Counted from the stretch's first letter, positions 6,872-12,814 are shown. The stretch is 15,272 bases of DNA from JAGLYZ01 sp049642725 (GCA_049642725.1 JBARPC010000018.1:1-15272); one strand, 5' to 3'. Translations and numbers: made by a program. The notes: a model not told the origin generated them from the sequence alone.

Positions 6872-7213
6872 ATGAAAATCATACATAAAAATCAAACAGA
6901 AGAATTTAAGAATAGCGATGTTTGCACCGCCATTGAATATCCACTAGGAGATAAAGATATCAACGGAGCTATTATTGAATTAAGTGGCAGGTATCCAAAA
7001 AATGGAGCAGTCGTTAATTTGAAATGCAAAGAATTAGCTTACATTATTGAGGGTTCTGGTAGAGTGGTAGTTGAAGGAGAAGAAGTAAAGCTTAACAAAG
7101 ACGATTTAATTTTGATTGAAGCAGGAGAAAAATACTTCTGGGAAGGGAATTTAAAAATGTTTGTTCCTTGCACTCCAGCTTGGTATCCAGAACAACACAA
7201 AGAAGTTAAATAG
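6872..7213 (+). CDS. small single-domain cupin protein
   Basis: A 113-residue protein with the cupin beta-barrel pattern: ELAYIIEGSGRVVVEGEEVKLNKDDLILIEAGEKYFWEG (54-92) matches the alternating strands of cupin motifs 1 and 2, with G-S-G-R at 61-64 and D78 in the turn before the second motif. The usual metal-binding His pair is not clear, so a metal site is uncertain. The C-terminus CTPAWYPEQHKEVK recurs as SPAWYPEQ in the second cupin of this window (10771-11134), so the two are paralogues. Small cupins bind sugars or other small ligands, or act as isomerases; no substrate can be assigned. It forms a one-gene unit with its own promoter and a downstream terminator. Confidence 0.8.
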   Translation: MKIIHKNQTEEFKNSDVCTAIEYPLGDKDINGAIIELSGRYPKNGAVVNLKCKELAYIIEGSGRVVVEGEEVKLNKDDLILIEAGEKYFWEGNLKMFVPCTPAWYPEQHKEVK

Positions 7214-7233
7214 ATACTTGAGTTGCTAAACAG

Positions 7234-7260
7234 GTTCTAACAGCGTTCAGCTGGCGAAGC
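7234..7260 (+). repeat. 27-nt intergenic repeat, copy 2
   Basis: It starts GTTCTAACAGCGTTCAGC and ends GAAGC, preceded by AACAG as in copy 4. It lies between the cupin gene and its terminator. Confidence 0.55.
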
Positions 7261-7275
7261 AGAGTAGCGAAATAC

Positions 7276-7303
7276 AAAAAACGCCCAGCGATGGGCATTT
7301 TTT
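7276..7303 (+). terminator. intrinsic terminator after the cupin gene
   Basis: GCCCA-GCGA-TGGGC is flanked by an A-run and a T-run. The T-run merges into TATAAT (7303-7308), echoing the fused junctions, although no gene begins nearby. Confidence 0.85.
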
Positions 7304-7308
7304 ATAAT

Positions 7309-7444
7309 ATTTCAATTACATTTTTCATTACTTTTTTAGTAATTCCATTGTAAGTTTATCTTATTAGTTTTAAACTAACATTAGTTAAAGAATAAACCAA
7401 CGTAAAGGATTAGCGTAATTCTTTATAGGTAATTTTAAAATGAT
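7309..7444. other. intergenic stretch without a gene
   Basis: I see no ORF here. At 7362-7388 the arms TTAGTTT, AAACTAA and TTAGTT occur in alternation, so two mutually exclusive short hairpins could form. Low complexity makes this weak. Confidence 0.3.
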
Positions 7445-7473
7445 TTGAGTTTTATCAAGATTAGATGTATAAT
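7445..7473 (+). promoter_or_regulatory. sigma-70 promoter of the protease pair
   Basis: TTGAGT (7445-7450), a 17-nt spacer and a perfect TATAAT (7468-7473). The start site should be near 7480, giving a leader of about 27 nt with no Shine-Dalgarno. Confidence 0.75.
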
Positions 7474-7506
7474 TAAAAATAGATAATAAATTTAAATAAA
7501 AAAAAT

Positions 7507-7782
7507 ATGATTAATGAATCTAAACAAGAAGAACTACATACATTAGCGGAAAGGGCTAAAAAATATTATAGAATAGTTGAAGATGAAATATCTTCTTTTC
7601 AGAGAGAAGACAGAGTTTTAATTGTAGGGCTTGACCCGAAAGAAAAAAAATATTGGATTGGAGAAACGGAGTCAGAAGTAATTGGAAAACAAACAAAAGA
7701 TGGCAATAAAAATCTCATTTATTTCATTAAGCTTCCAGCTAAAAATAACAGTAAGAGTAAGTTATTAGTTGCTTCGTTATGA
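7507..7782 (+). CDS. conserved-looking small protein encoded with a retropepsin-like protease
   Basis: A 91-residue protein. The N-terminal half is a charged helix (about 4-33), then predicted strands VLIVGLDPKEKKYWIGETESEVIGKQ (37-62) and NLIYFIKLPA (69-78). The YWIGET...EVIGK pattern resembles short alpha/beta proteins often found just ahead of clan AA protease genes, but I cannot name a family. Its TGA stop overlaps the ATG of the next gene (ATGA, 7779-7782), so translation is probably coupled and the two products likely work together. An antitoxin-like, chaperone or substrate role is possible, and none is shown by the sequence. The promoter at 7445-7473 serves both genes. Confidence 0.75.
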   Translation: MINESKQEELHTLAERAKKYYRIVEDEISSFQREDRVLIVGLDPKEKKYWIGETESEVIGKQTKDGNKNLIYFIKLPAKNNSKSKLLVASL

Positions 7783-8204
7783 TTATTAAGGGAACAATAG
7801 ATGAACAAAATCGTTTATGGGTTAAAATAAGGGTCGCTGGTTATCACGGGGGTAGAGACATTTTTTTTAGAGTTGATACCGCTTTTGATGGTGAGTTATC
7901 TGTACCAGTTTCGCTCGCTGTTCCATTGGGATTAGCTTTGGTGGGAGAAAGCGAATACAGTATTGGAGGAGGTGGGACATCTCGTCCTTTTAAATTTATA
8001 GCATCAATACAGTGGGGTTCTCAAAGCAGACTTGCTACTGTTGATGTAGACCAGACTAAATCTTCACTATTAGGAATGGGGTTATTGAATGGATATATAT
8101 TGTTGGCTGATTTCAAAAATAAAACACTAATAATAAAAGAGCCAGAAGCGGAAAAAACAACCGACGAAACTGATACTAAAGAAAAAGGAAATCAAACGAA
8201 ATAA
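7779..8204 (+). CDS. clan AA (retropepsin-like) aspartic protease family protein
   Basis: A 141-residue protein with the layout of single-domain, dimer-forming aspartic proteases. FRVDTAFDGELSVP (30-43) corresponds to the catalytic D-T-G loop and the following strand; SLLGMGLLNGYILLADFKN (96-114) corresponds to the conserved LLGxxLL helix and final strands. The catalytic D33-T34 are present, but the third residue is Ala35 rather than Gly. Substitutions here occur in retropepsin families (DSG, DTA), so activity is possible but uncertain. A Gly-rich flap-like stretch IGGGGTS (62-68) fits. The last 20 residues are a charged disordered tail. It is coupled through ATGA to the 91-residue gene. No signal peptide or membrane segment is seen, so it is probably cytoplasmic. 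Confidence 0.75.
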   Translation: MIIKGTIDEQNRLWVKIRVAGYHGGRDIFFRVDTAFDGELSVPVSLAVPLGLALVGESEYSIGGGGTSRPFKFIASIQWGSQSRLATVDVDQTKSSLLGMGLLNGYILLADFKNKTLIIKEPEAEKTTDETDTKEKGNQTK

Positions 8205-8366
8205 GCGTGAATTAGCTCTGATTTGCCTGTAAGTAAAAAATTTGGGCTTTTTTATACAAAACAGATTTATATTTGGTAGTTTACAAAGTTTAAATTGCTC
8301 AACTCTTCTTTTGTTTTCCTCCAATCTACGGTTTTAAATATGTCCAATAGAAGAGGCAAAGCAGCG
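8205..8366. other. intergenic stretch without a recognisable gene
   Basis: AT-rich DNA with a weak GCC...GGGC hairpin before a T-run near 8239-8256 that may terminate the protease pair. No convincing ORF or promoter is seen. Confidence 0.3.
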
Positions 8367-8396
8367 AAAACAGGGTTGAAAACCCTGTTTTTTGAT
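8367..8396 (+). terminator. intrinsic terminator
   Basis: A perfect 11-bp stem AAAACAGGGTT/AACCCTGTTTT with a GAA loop, followed by Ts. Confidence 0.85.
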
Positions 8397-8449
8397 TTTT
8401 AGCTTGTTTTTCAAGTAAAAAAGTGATAAGTTAAAATAATGAATAATTT

Positions 8450-8563
8450 ATGAAAGAAAAAATTTTATCATTTTTAAATAAAAAAATAGATTGGTGGATC
8501 GTAATTTTAATTTCTCTTCTTTTCAGTGCTTTAATTATATTGTTGGAAGTTTTACTAATTTAA
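8450..8563 (+). CDS. 37-residue single-TM membrane peptide
   Basis: ATG 8450 to TAA 8563 encodes a basic N-terminus (KEKILSFLNKKIDWW) followed by one hydrophobic helix of about 20 residues (IVILISLLFSALIILLEVLL). TAAAAT at 8432-8437 could be its -10. No family is recognised and the coding potential rests on composition alone. It sits between two terminators, as a separate unit would. Confidence 0.45.
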   Translation: MKEKILSFLNKKIDWWIVILISLLFSALIILLEVLLI

Positions 8564-8610
8564 AGAATATGGTGTTGGGAATTGGATAAAAATGTTAAAT
8601 AAGATGAAAA

Positions 8611-8653
8611 ATCGCCTCCGCCAGTTGGCGGAAAGGCGATTTTTTGGTAGAAT
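8611..8653 (+). promoter_or_regulatory. fused terminator/promoter junction 3, leaderless
   Basis: The hairpin ATCGCC-T-CCGCC-AGTT-GGCGG-AAA-GGCGAT (8611-8640) runs into TTTTTTGGTAGAAT (8640-8653). It contains the same 16-mer hairpin (8617-8632) as junction 2. TTGGCG (8625-8630) lies 17 nt before TAGAAT (8648-8653), and six bases separate the -10 from ATG 8660, identical geometry to junction 2. Confidence 0.7.
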
Positions 8654-8659
8654 GAAATA

Positions 8660-9337
8660 ATGGAAAAGATTATTGAGATTTATAACAATAAACTTGCTGA
8701 ACAATATGATGAGGCTACTCTGAAAGGTAAATGGTCTGCTCCAAACGAGACAAATAAATTGCTATCACAGTTTGGATTAGTTAAAAACAATTTGACAGTT
8801 TTAGATTTAGGAATTGGAACAGGTCAAAGCATAAAATCTTTTACAAATAAAAATTGTGAAATTTATGCTGTAGACATTTCTAATAAAATGTTGCGAATAG
8901 TCAGGAAAAAATATCCAGAAGCAAAAACTTTTAAATATGATATTAGTAAAGGATTATCTGGACTTCGGTTAAAAGATAATTTTTTTGATATAGTAATTGC
9001 AGTAGGGGTATTAGAATTTATAAATAATATCAAAAGAATTATTAAAGAAACATATCAATTATTAAAAACAGATGGTTATTTTATTTTCACTTATGAGTTA
9101 TTATTACCCAATCACAAACTCCAAAAATTAAGAGTTCAATATAATGCTGAGGGTTATATTGAGAATCCACCAAATATCACGAAATTTAAACTTTATCGGA
9201 GGAGTAAAAAAGAAATAAATGAAATCCTTAGTAATACTGGCTATCAAATTATTAGACATTTTAAGATTAGGGCTTTTTTAAAAGGACCGACAAAAATTCC
9301 TGTCTATTATGGAGTTGTATTAACTAAGAAAAAATAA
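8660..9337 (+). CDS. class I SAM-dependent methyltransferase
   Basis: A 225-residue Rossmann-fold methyltransferase. Motif I VLDLGIGTGQS (47-57) binds S-adenosylmethionine; YAVDIS (69-74) carries the acidic residue that contacts the ribose; FDIVIAVGVLEFI (about 107-119) and the LKTDGYFIFTYE strand (about 136-147) complete motifs IV-VI. The C-terminal part, with RRSKKEINEILSNTGYQII and a beta hairpin ending VYYGVVLTKKK, is typical of small-molecule or lipid methyltransferases of the UbiE/methyltransf_11 type. The substrate is unknown. It is a single-gene unit with a leaderless promoter and a downstream terminator, and the start is fixed by the six-base spacing to the -10. Confidence 0.88.
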   Translation: MEKIIEIYNNKLAEQYDEATLKGKWSAPNETNKLLSQFGLVKNNLTVLDLGIGTGQSIKSFTNKNCEIYAVDISNKMLRIVRKKYPEAKTFKYDISKGLSGLRLKDNFFDIVIAVGVLEFINNIKRIIKETYQLLKTDGYFIFTYELLLPNHKLQKLRVQYNAEGYIENPPNITKFKLYRRSKKEINEILSNTGYQIIRHFKIRAFLKGPTKIPVYYGVVLTKKK

Positions 9338-9367
9338 ATTTCTTATTACTTTTTATGTAATTAAACT

Positions 9368-9391
9368 AAAAAAGGTACCTGACCCCTTTTT
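9368..9391 (+). terminator. terminator-like inverted repeat with GGTACCTGACCCC core
   Basis: An A-run with GG pairs with CC and a T-run around a TACCTGACC centre. The asymmetric core GGTACCTGACCCC looks like a dispersed repeat element I associate with many unrelated genomes (recollection, not checked), so this may be a mobile repeat doubling as a terminator. Confidence 0.6.
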
Positions 9392-9432
9392 CTAAGAAAT
9401 CAACGAGAATACAATTTTTTAGTAAAAAATAT

Positions 9433-10311
9433 ATGAATCAAAACGAATTAAAAATTAAAATTGATGAAGCAGTTAACGATTTAATTTCTCAATTAAAAGA
9501 ACAAATCAGTGATAAGATTGAATGTTTAGCATTAACTGGTAGCTACGCTATAAATAAAATATCTTTAGACAAACCTGATGTGAATATTTTTTTATGCTTG
9601 AATGAGAAAGCGTCTGCTGACACATATATTGAGATAGGAGAAATATTAACAGATTTAGTAAATAAATACTCTGATTATTTCTCAATTAAACCTGAATTTA
9701 GACCATTTAAATTCCCTTCACCGTTTGTTGAAAAAGAGCCCGAAGTTTTAATGAATTTAAATATCTGTAATATTCTTGATAAACAAGGAGATTTTCCCTT
9801 TGGTGTTCCCAAAAGCGTTTTAATAGGATTTCTGAATATGCAAAAAGTAGTTTATGGAAAAGATGTTTTAGGTTCTTTAGACCTTAATTTTAATAAAGAA
9901 TACATAATTAAAGTCGCTTTTAGAGATTTACCCATAATGCGAATCCAGCTCAAAAATGCCCCTTTGGCTTACAATCTTAAAAAACATCTATCACTCCTTA
10001 TGAATGAGAGTATAGTGAACGGAAAAACTATAGCCTATTTAGGCGTTGAATTGGCTTTAGTAGATAAAGAGCTCAAAAATAATCAAGCTTTAGAATTTAT
10101 AAGAGACAAAGAAAAATTAGTTTCATTCTTTCAAGAAAGATATGACCAAAAAACCGCTGATTTTGTAAAAGAAATATTAGAAGCTCGTAAGAATTTTAAC
10201 TCTTGGAAAAACAATAAAGAAAAAGTTTATCAAACTTTTAGGGCGGCATATGGTTTAGCTGAATCTATTTGGAGCCGCTTATTAAAAGAAGTTTTGAGAA
10301 ATAAGTTATAA
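9433..10311 (+). CDS. nucleotidyltransferase-superfamily protein, catalytic motif degenerate
   Basis: A 292-residue protein. LALTGSYAINKISLDKPDVNIFLCL (33-57) matches the start of the Pol-beta/MNT-like fold: the GS of the nucleotide-binding turn (36-37) and, after a helix, D49-V50-N51 where active enzymes carry DxD or DxE. The second metal ligand is thus Asn, suggesting weak or no catalysis unless another acidic residue compensates. The C-terminal half (about 160-290) is helical, as in HEPN-like or substrate-binding domains that accompany such folds. MazG follows 33 nt downstream on the same strand. TACAAT at 9410-9415 could be the -10. An aminoglycoside-transferase-like or toxin-associated role is possible, and neither is demonstrated. 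Confidence 0.6.
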   Translation: MNQNELKIKIDEAVNDLISQLKEQISDKIECLALTGSYAINKISLDKPDVNIFLCLNEKASADTYIEIGEILTDLVNKYSDYFSIKPEFRPFKFPSPFVEKEPEVLMNLNICNILDKQGDFPFGVPKSVLIGFLNMQKVVYGKDVLGSLDLNFNKEYIIKVAFRDLPIMRIQLKNAPLAYNLKKHLSLLMNESIVNGKTIAYLGVELALVDKELKNNQALEFIRDKEKLVSFFQERYDQKTADFVKEILEARKNFNSWKNNKEKVYQTFRAAYGLAESIWSRLLKEVLRNKL

Positions 10312-10344
10312 TTTAATAAGATTACTTATTATTTTTATCATTTT

Positions 10345-10671
10345 ATGGAATTCAAGAATTTACTAAAATTTATAGAAGATGAAGACAAAAGATTGATTAA
10401 ATATTATGGCGGCTATTCAGATAAAGAAAAAAGAATTCTCGCTAGAACTGTTAAATTAACAGAAGAATTAGGCGAACTTTGCGATGAAGTTCTTTCTTAT
10501 AATTCTCTTCAAAGACAAGATAAACTCAATAATAGAGAAGAAGAAAATCTATCTAAAGAGTTTGCAGATGTTGTTATTACTACATTTCTTTTAGCAAAAG
10601 CAATGGATATTGATATTGAAAAAGCATTAGGAGAAAAAATTGAAGAGATTAAGAAAAGATATGAAAAATGA
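10345..10671 (+). CDS. MazG-like nucleoside triphosphate pyrophosphohydrolase
   Basis: A 108-residue, all-alpha protein of the MazG/dUTPase-like NTP-PPase type, which hydrolyses NTPs or dNTPs to monophosphate and pyrophosphate. KLTEELGELCDEVL (37-50) supplies the EExxE metal ligands (E40, E41, E44) and KEFADVVITTFLLAKAMDID (71-90) the second ExxD pair (E72, D75). Family enzymes clean up non-canonical nucleotides or lower (p)ppGpp-related pools. The length suits the short single-domain form, which dimerises. It follows the nucleotidyltransferase-like gene closely and ends at a strong terminator, so the two are probably co-transcribed; a shared nucleotide substrate is inference. Confidence 0.82.
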   Translation: MEFKNLLKFIEDEDKRLIKYYGGYSDKEKRILARTVKLTEELGELCDEVLSYNSLQRQDKLNNREEENLSKEFADVVITTFLLAKAMDIDIEKALGEKIEEIKKRYEK

Positions 10672-10712
10672 TTGAAAACTTTAATGTCTATACATCATTT
10701 AGCCATAATGAG

Positions 10713-10745
10713 AAAATCTTGGGGCTTGCTACCCAAGATTTTTTT
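10713..10745 (+). terminator. intrinsic terminator after the MazG-like gene
   Basis: A perfect 11-bp stem AAAATCTTGGG/CCCAAGATTTT with an 8-nt loop and a run of seven Ts. A 30-codon ORF crossing it (10668-10760) is rejected. Confidence 0.92.
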
Positions 10746-10756
10746 CGGACTTTGTG

Positions 10757-10777
10757 TTAACATTAAAATAATGTTAA
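10757..10777. repeat. perfect inverted repeat over the presumed cupin start
   Basis: TTAACATTA and TAATGTTAA are perfect 9-nt arms separated by AAA; the ATG at 10771 lies in the right arm. It could be an operator or an mRNA hairpin limiting translation. Confidence 0.55.
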
Positions 10778-11134
10778 TTAAAAAAAAATCAAGCAAAAAT
10801 AATAGACCAAGGAACTAAAGTAATCAGGAAATATACAGCACCAGACAAGCAATTAGAAATCAATCATATGGTTCTAAATGGTAGAACTCCAGAGAAAGAG
10901 GGAACATTTCTTTGTGAGACCAAACTTCATTTTATGGTGTTCGTGATTAAGGGAAAAGGAAAGATATTTCGCGGAGATGAAGTTTTTGATGTAGAAGAAG
11001 GTGATTGTATTGATGTTCTACCAAATACTAAATTTGCCGCACAAGGTTATGATTTTGAATATATTACTGCTGAAAGTCCAGCCTGGTATCCTGAACAAGT
11101 AAAGATTGTAGATAAAGATGGAAATGTTTTATAG
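10771..11134 (+). pseudogene. cupin gene with a frameshift in an A9 tract
   Basis: The frame open to 11134 contains a cupin core (FVIKGKGKIFRGDEVFDVEEGDCIDVLPN) and the SPAWYPEQ block shared with the cupin at 6872. The first in-frame ATG (10868) would cut off the first strands, yet the same frame continues upstream with protein-like sequence (AKIIDQGTKVIRKYTAPDKQ) that matches the paralogue's N-terminus in position and length. No start codon exists in that frame before a TAA at 10775. The ATG at 10771 is one base out of frame across nine As (10780-10788). With eight As the reading would be MLIKKNQAKIIDQ... and a 120-residue protein. This may be a real mutation, a homopolymer error, or a slippage-regulated gene. 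If the ATG at 10868 is used, an 88-residue truncated cupin results. Confidence 0.7.
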
Positions 11135-11223
11135 GTTTAATATCAAAATAATTTTTAATATTGTCTAGTCGGCAAAACAAGGATTTTCATCCAAGAGTTA
11201 TTATTCGGTTTTTTTGACAAATT

Positions 11224-11727
11224 ATGGCAAAATTAAATCATATGAAGGATAATTTTATTATTAGAAAAGCAGATATTAAAGATTTGAAAGATATTCTTGA
11301 ATTAAATTACAAATTATTTAGGAGGGAGTATAAGGAATTTGATAAAAGCTTAAATTTAAATTGGACACATTCTAAAGAAGGAAAGAAATATTTTAGAGAT
11401 AGAATTATCAAGAAAGATGGTTTTGTAAAAGTAGTAGAGTATAAAAGAAGAATAATTGGGTATTTATGTGGCGGTATATCAGAAAGATTGTTTTATCGTA
11501 AAAAAGCTAAATATGCTGAAATAGACAATATGTTAATTGAAAAGAAATTTAGGGGTAGAAACTTAGGAACTAAATTAACAAGAGATTTTATAAGCTGGTG
11601 TAAAGAAAATAAAATTGATTACATTTCTGTTACTGGTTTTGCTAAAAATAAATTAGCCCTGAATTTTTACAAGAGATTTGGATTTAAAGAATATAACTTA
11701 ACCTTGGAATTGAAGCCAAGAAAGTAA
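11224..11727 (+). CDS. GNAT-family N-acetyltransferase
   Basis: A 167-residue GNAT protein. FIIRKADIKDLKDILELNYKLF (11-32) is the typical first strand and helix; IIGYLCGGI (77-85) is strand 4; YAEIDNMLIEKKFRGRNLGTKLTRDFISWCKE (97-128) contains strand 4/5 and the acetyl-CoA pyrophosphate-binding loop RGRNLG (110-115); ALNFYKRFGFKEYNLTLEL is the standard C-terminal helix and strand. The acceptor (protein N-terminus, lysine, antibiotic or metabolite) cannot be read off. Two starts are possible, ATG 11224 and ATG 11242; the second would begin MKDNFIIRKA, closer to family N-termini. No terminator hairpin is obvious directly after the gene. Confidence 0.88.
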   Translation: MAKLNHMKDNFIIRKADIKDLKDILELNYKLFRREYKEFDKSLNLNWTHSKEGKKYFRDRIIKKDGFVKVVEYKRRIIGYLCGGISERLFYRKKAKYAEIDNMLIEKKFRGRNLGTKLTRDFISWCKENKIDYISVTGFAKNKLALNFYKRFGFKEYNLTLELKPRK

Positions 11728-11752
11728 TGAACAGCAGGGTGGGATAATCTCG

Positions 11753-11850
11753 TTAGGTGGTAGTTGGTTGTAATACTTGTTTCATTTGTTGAAGCATAAC
11801 TTCGGGATACCCAAATGCCTTTTTCCAATCTAAAGTTCTAAAATCGTTCG
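11753..11850 (-). pseudogene. possible C-terminal fragment of a lost minus-strand gene
   Basis: Reading leftwards from about 11850 to a stop at 11753 gives DFRTLDWKKAFGYPEVM followed by a helical tail ending QPTTT, which looks like a protein C-terminus, with no plausible start or upstream domain. The sequence to its right is the 27-nt repeat and a hairpin. It could be debris of a deleted gene; chance is possible. Confidence 0.22.
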
Positions 11851-11861
11851 CCAGGGCGAGC
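11835..11861 (+). repeat. 27-nt intergenic repeat, copy 3
   Basis: It starts GTTCTAAAATCGTTCGCC and ends CGAGC, continuing into AGGCTAGTG. The 13-mer GAGCAGGCTAGTG (11858-11870) recurs exactly at 14455-14467 after a tRNA-tail-like copy. Confidence 0.55.
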
Positions 11862-11900
11862 AGGCTAGTGCTCGGTTCAAGCGACCGAGCCGCATAAAAA

Positions 11901-11928
11901 TTGCCAAAAGGCGATTTTTTGATATAAT
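11901..11928 (+). promoter_or_regulatory. fused terminator/promoter junction 4
   Basis: The hairpin TTGCC-AAAA-GGCGA leads into TTTTTTGATATAAT (11915-11928). The left arm itself is a 5/6 -35 (TTGCCA, 11901-11906), 16 nt from a perfect TATAAT (11923-11928). This is the clearest overlap of terminator stem and -35. Confidence 0.75.
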
Positions 11929-11932
11929 AAAA

Positions 11933-11977
11933 ATGAAAGGTCGAGACTCTCAATTTTACAAGATTTTATATATATGA
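11933..11977 (+). CDS. 14-codon leader ORF coupled to the Gln-rich protein
   Basis: ATG 11933, four bases after the -10, opens a frame MKGRDSQFYKILYI whose TGA (11975-11977) overlaps the ATG of the next gene (ATGA at 11974). It also contains the AAAGGTCG motif. It may be a translational-coupling leader peptide that delivers ribosomes to a start lacking a Shine-Dalgarno. Its short length makes chance possible. Confidence 0.35.
   Translation: MKGRDSQFYKILYI
11936..11943 (+). promoter_or_regulatory. AAAGGTCG 5'-leader motif, copy 1
   Basis: It begins 8 nt after the end of the -10 and 38 nt before ATG 11974. Other copies: 12815-12822, 14612-14619; variants 6472-6479 and 13364-13371. Confidence 0.45.
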
Positions 11978-12717
11978 AAAAAATAATTATTCCGCTTTTA
12001 GTTTTTGCTTTATTTGGTTCAGTAGTTTTTGCTCAAGGGCAACAAGGGTCGCAAGGTTCAGCCACAGTGACAATGGATTCTGGACAAAACCAGCAAGGTC
12101 AAGGAACCGGACAGGGCCAACAGATTCAAACGGAACAACAAACTCAAAACCAGGGTGAGGAGGACCAATTAATGATTCAGCAGAGAACCCAATTAGAAGT
12201 CCAAAAACTGAATGAGGTAAAGCAAAGCGTTCAACAAAGACAGCAAGAAATGAATCAAGAGATGCAAGGATTAAGCAATGTTCAGCAAAAAGTATACCAG
12301 AACCAAAATAAGGTTAGAGAAGCTGTGCATGCCTTGCTTTCCTTAGAGGATTTAGCCACAGGTATTGGTCCTCAGGTTTCTCAGATTGCTCGCGAATTCA
12401 ACAACTCTGTTCAAGCAACAATTTTAGCTGAGGAAAAAATACAGAAAAGGAACGCGTTTGTCAGGTTTTTCATGGGTGGAGAGAAAAACGCTGCTGCAGA
12501 TATGGAACAAGAACTGAACCAGAACCAGCAGAGAATTCAAGAACTGAACCAGCTGAGAGAGGAGTGCGCCTGCGGCGAAGAAGTCAAAGCAATGATGCAG
12601 GAGCAAGTTCATAATATGGAACAGGAACAGGAAAGACTTCAGCAATTAATAGACAGAGAGAAAGGCGCTAACGGAGTATTTGGTTGGGTTAGGAATTTGT
12701 TCAGATGGGGAAGATAG
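11974..12717 (+). CDS. secreted or periplasmic Gln-rich coiled-coil protein
   Basis: A 247-residue protein. Residues 1-20 form a clear signal peptide (MKKIIIPLLVFALFGSVVFA, likely cut after Ala20). A low-complexity Gln/Gly/Ser stretch (21-60) follows, then long amphipathic helices rich in Gln and Glu (about 62-230) with heptad-like spacing, interrupted by a more globular patch around LSLEDLATGIGPQVSQIAREFNNS. A CAC motif (C198, C200) might form a disulphide or bind metal. The C-terminus GVFGWVRNLFRWGR is an amphipathic aromatic/basic segment that could touch a membrane. No enzyme motif is present. A structural or surface role is likely, in line with the unusual envelopes of these organisms, but the function is unknown. 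Confidence 0.82.
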   Translation: MKKIIIPLLVFALFGSVVFAQGQQGSQGSATVTMDSGQNQQGQGTGQGQQIQTEQQTQNQGEEDQLMIQQRTQLEVQKLNEVKQSVQQRQQEMNQEMQGLSNVQQKVYQNQNKVREAVHALLSLEDLATGIGPQVSQIAREFNNSVQATILAEEKIQKRNAFVRFFMGGEKNAAADMEQELNQNQQRIQELNQLREECACGEEVKAMMQEQVHNMEQEQERLQQLIDREKGANGVFGWVRNLFRWGR

Positions 12718-12764
12718 ATAATTTCCTTTCTTTGATTGAGATTCGCTTCAATCAATCAAAAGCC

Positions 12765-12796
12765 GTCTTTTAGTTGTGGCGGTTTTTTGGTAGAAT
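12765..12796 (+). promoter_or_regulatory. fused terminator/promoter junction 5
   Basis: GCCG...TGGC hairpin (about 12762-12782) followed by TTTTTTGGTAGAAT (12783-12796). Just upstream a second hairpin with TTGATTGA/TTCAATCAA arms (12731-12757) is present. No good -35 is seen for this copy. Confidence 0.5.
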
Positions 12797-12814
12797 GGAG
12801 ATAGATAAAAATTA

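Noticed and set aside
8339..8401. 20-codon ORF starting MSNRRGK
   Set aside because: It is read through the hairpin and T-tract of a terminator and is too short to support.
10668..10760. 30-codon ORF overlapping the MazG-like stop (ATGA)
   Set aside because: It runs through a perfect intrinsic terminator and has no protein-like pattern.
12424..12645. Minus-strand ORF of 73 codons inside the Gln-rich gene
   Set aside because: It mirrors the CAA/CAG and GAA repeats of the real gene and has no start context of its own.
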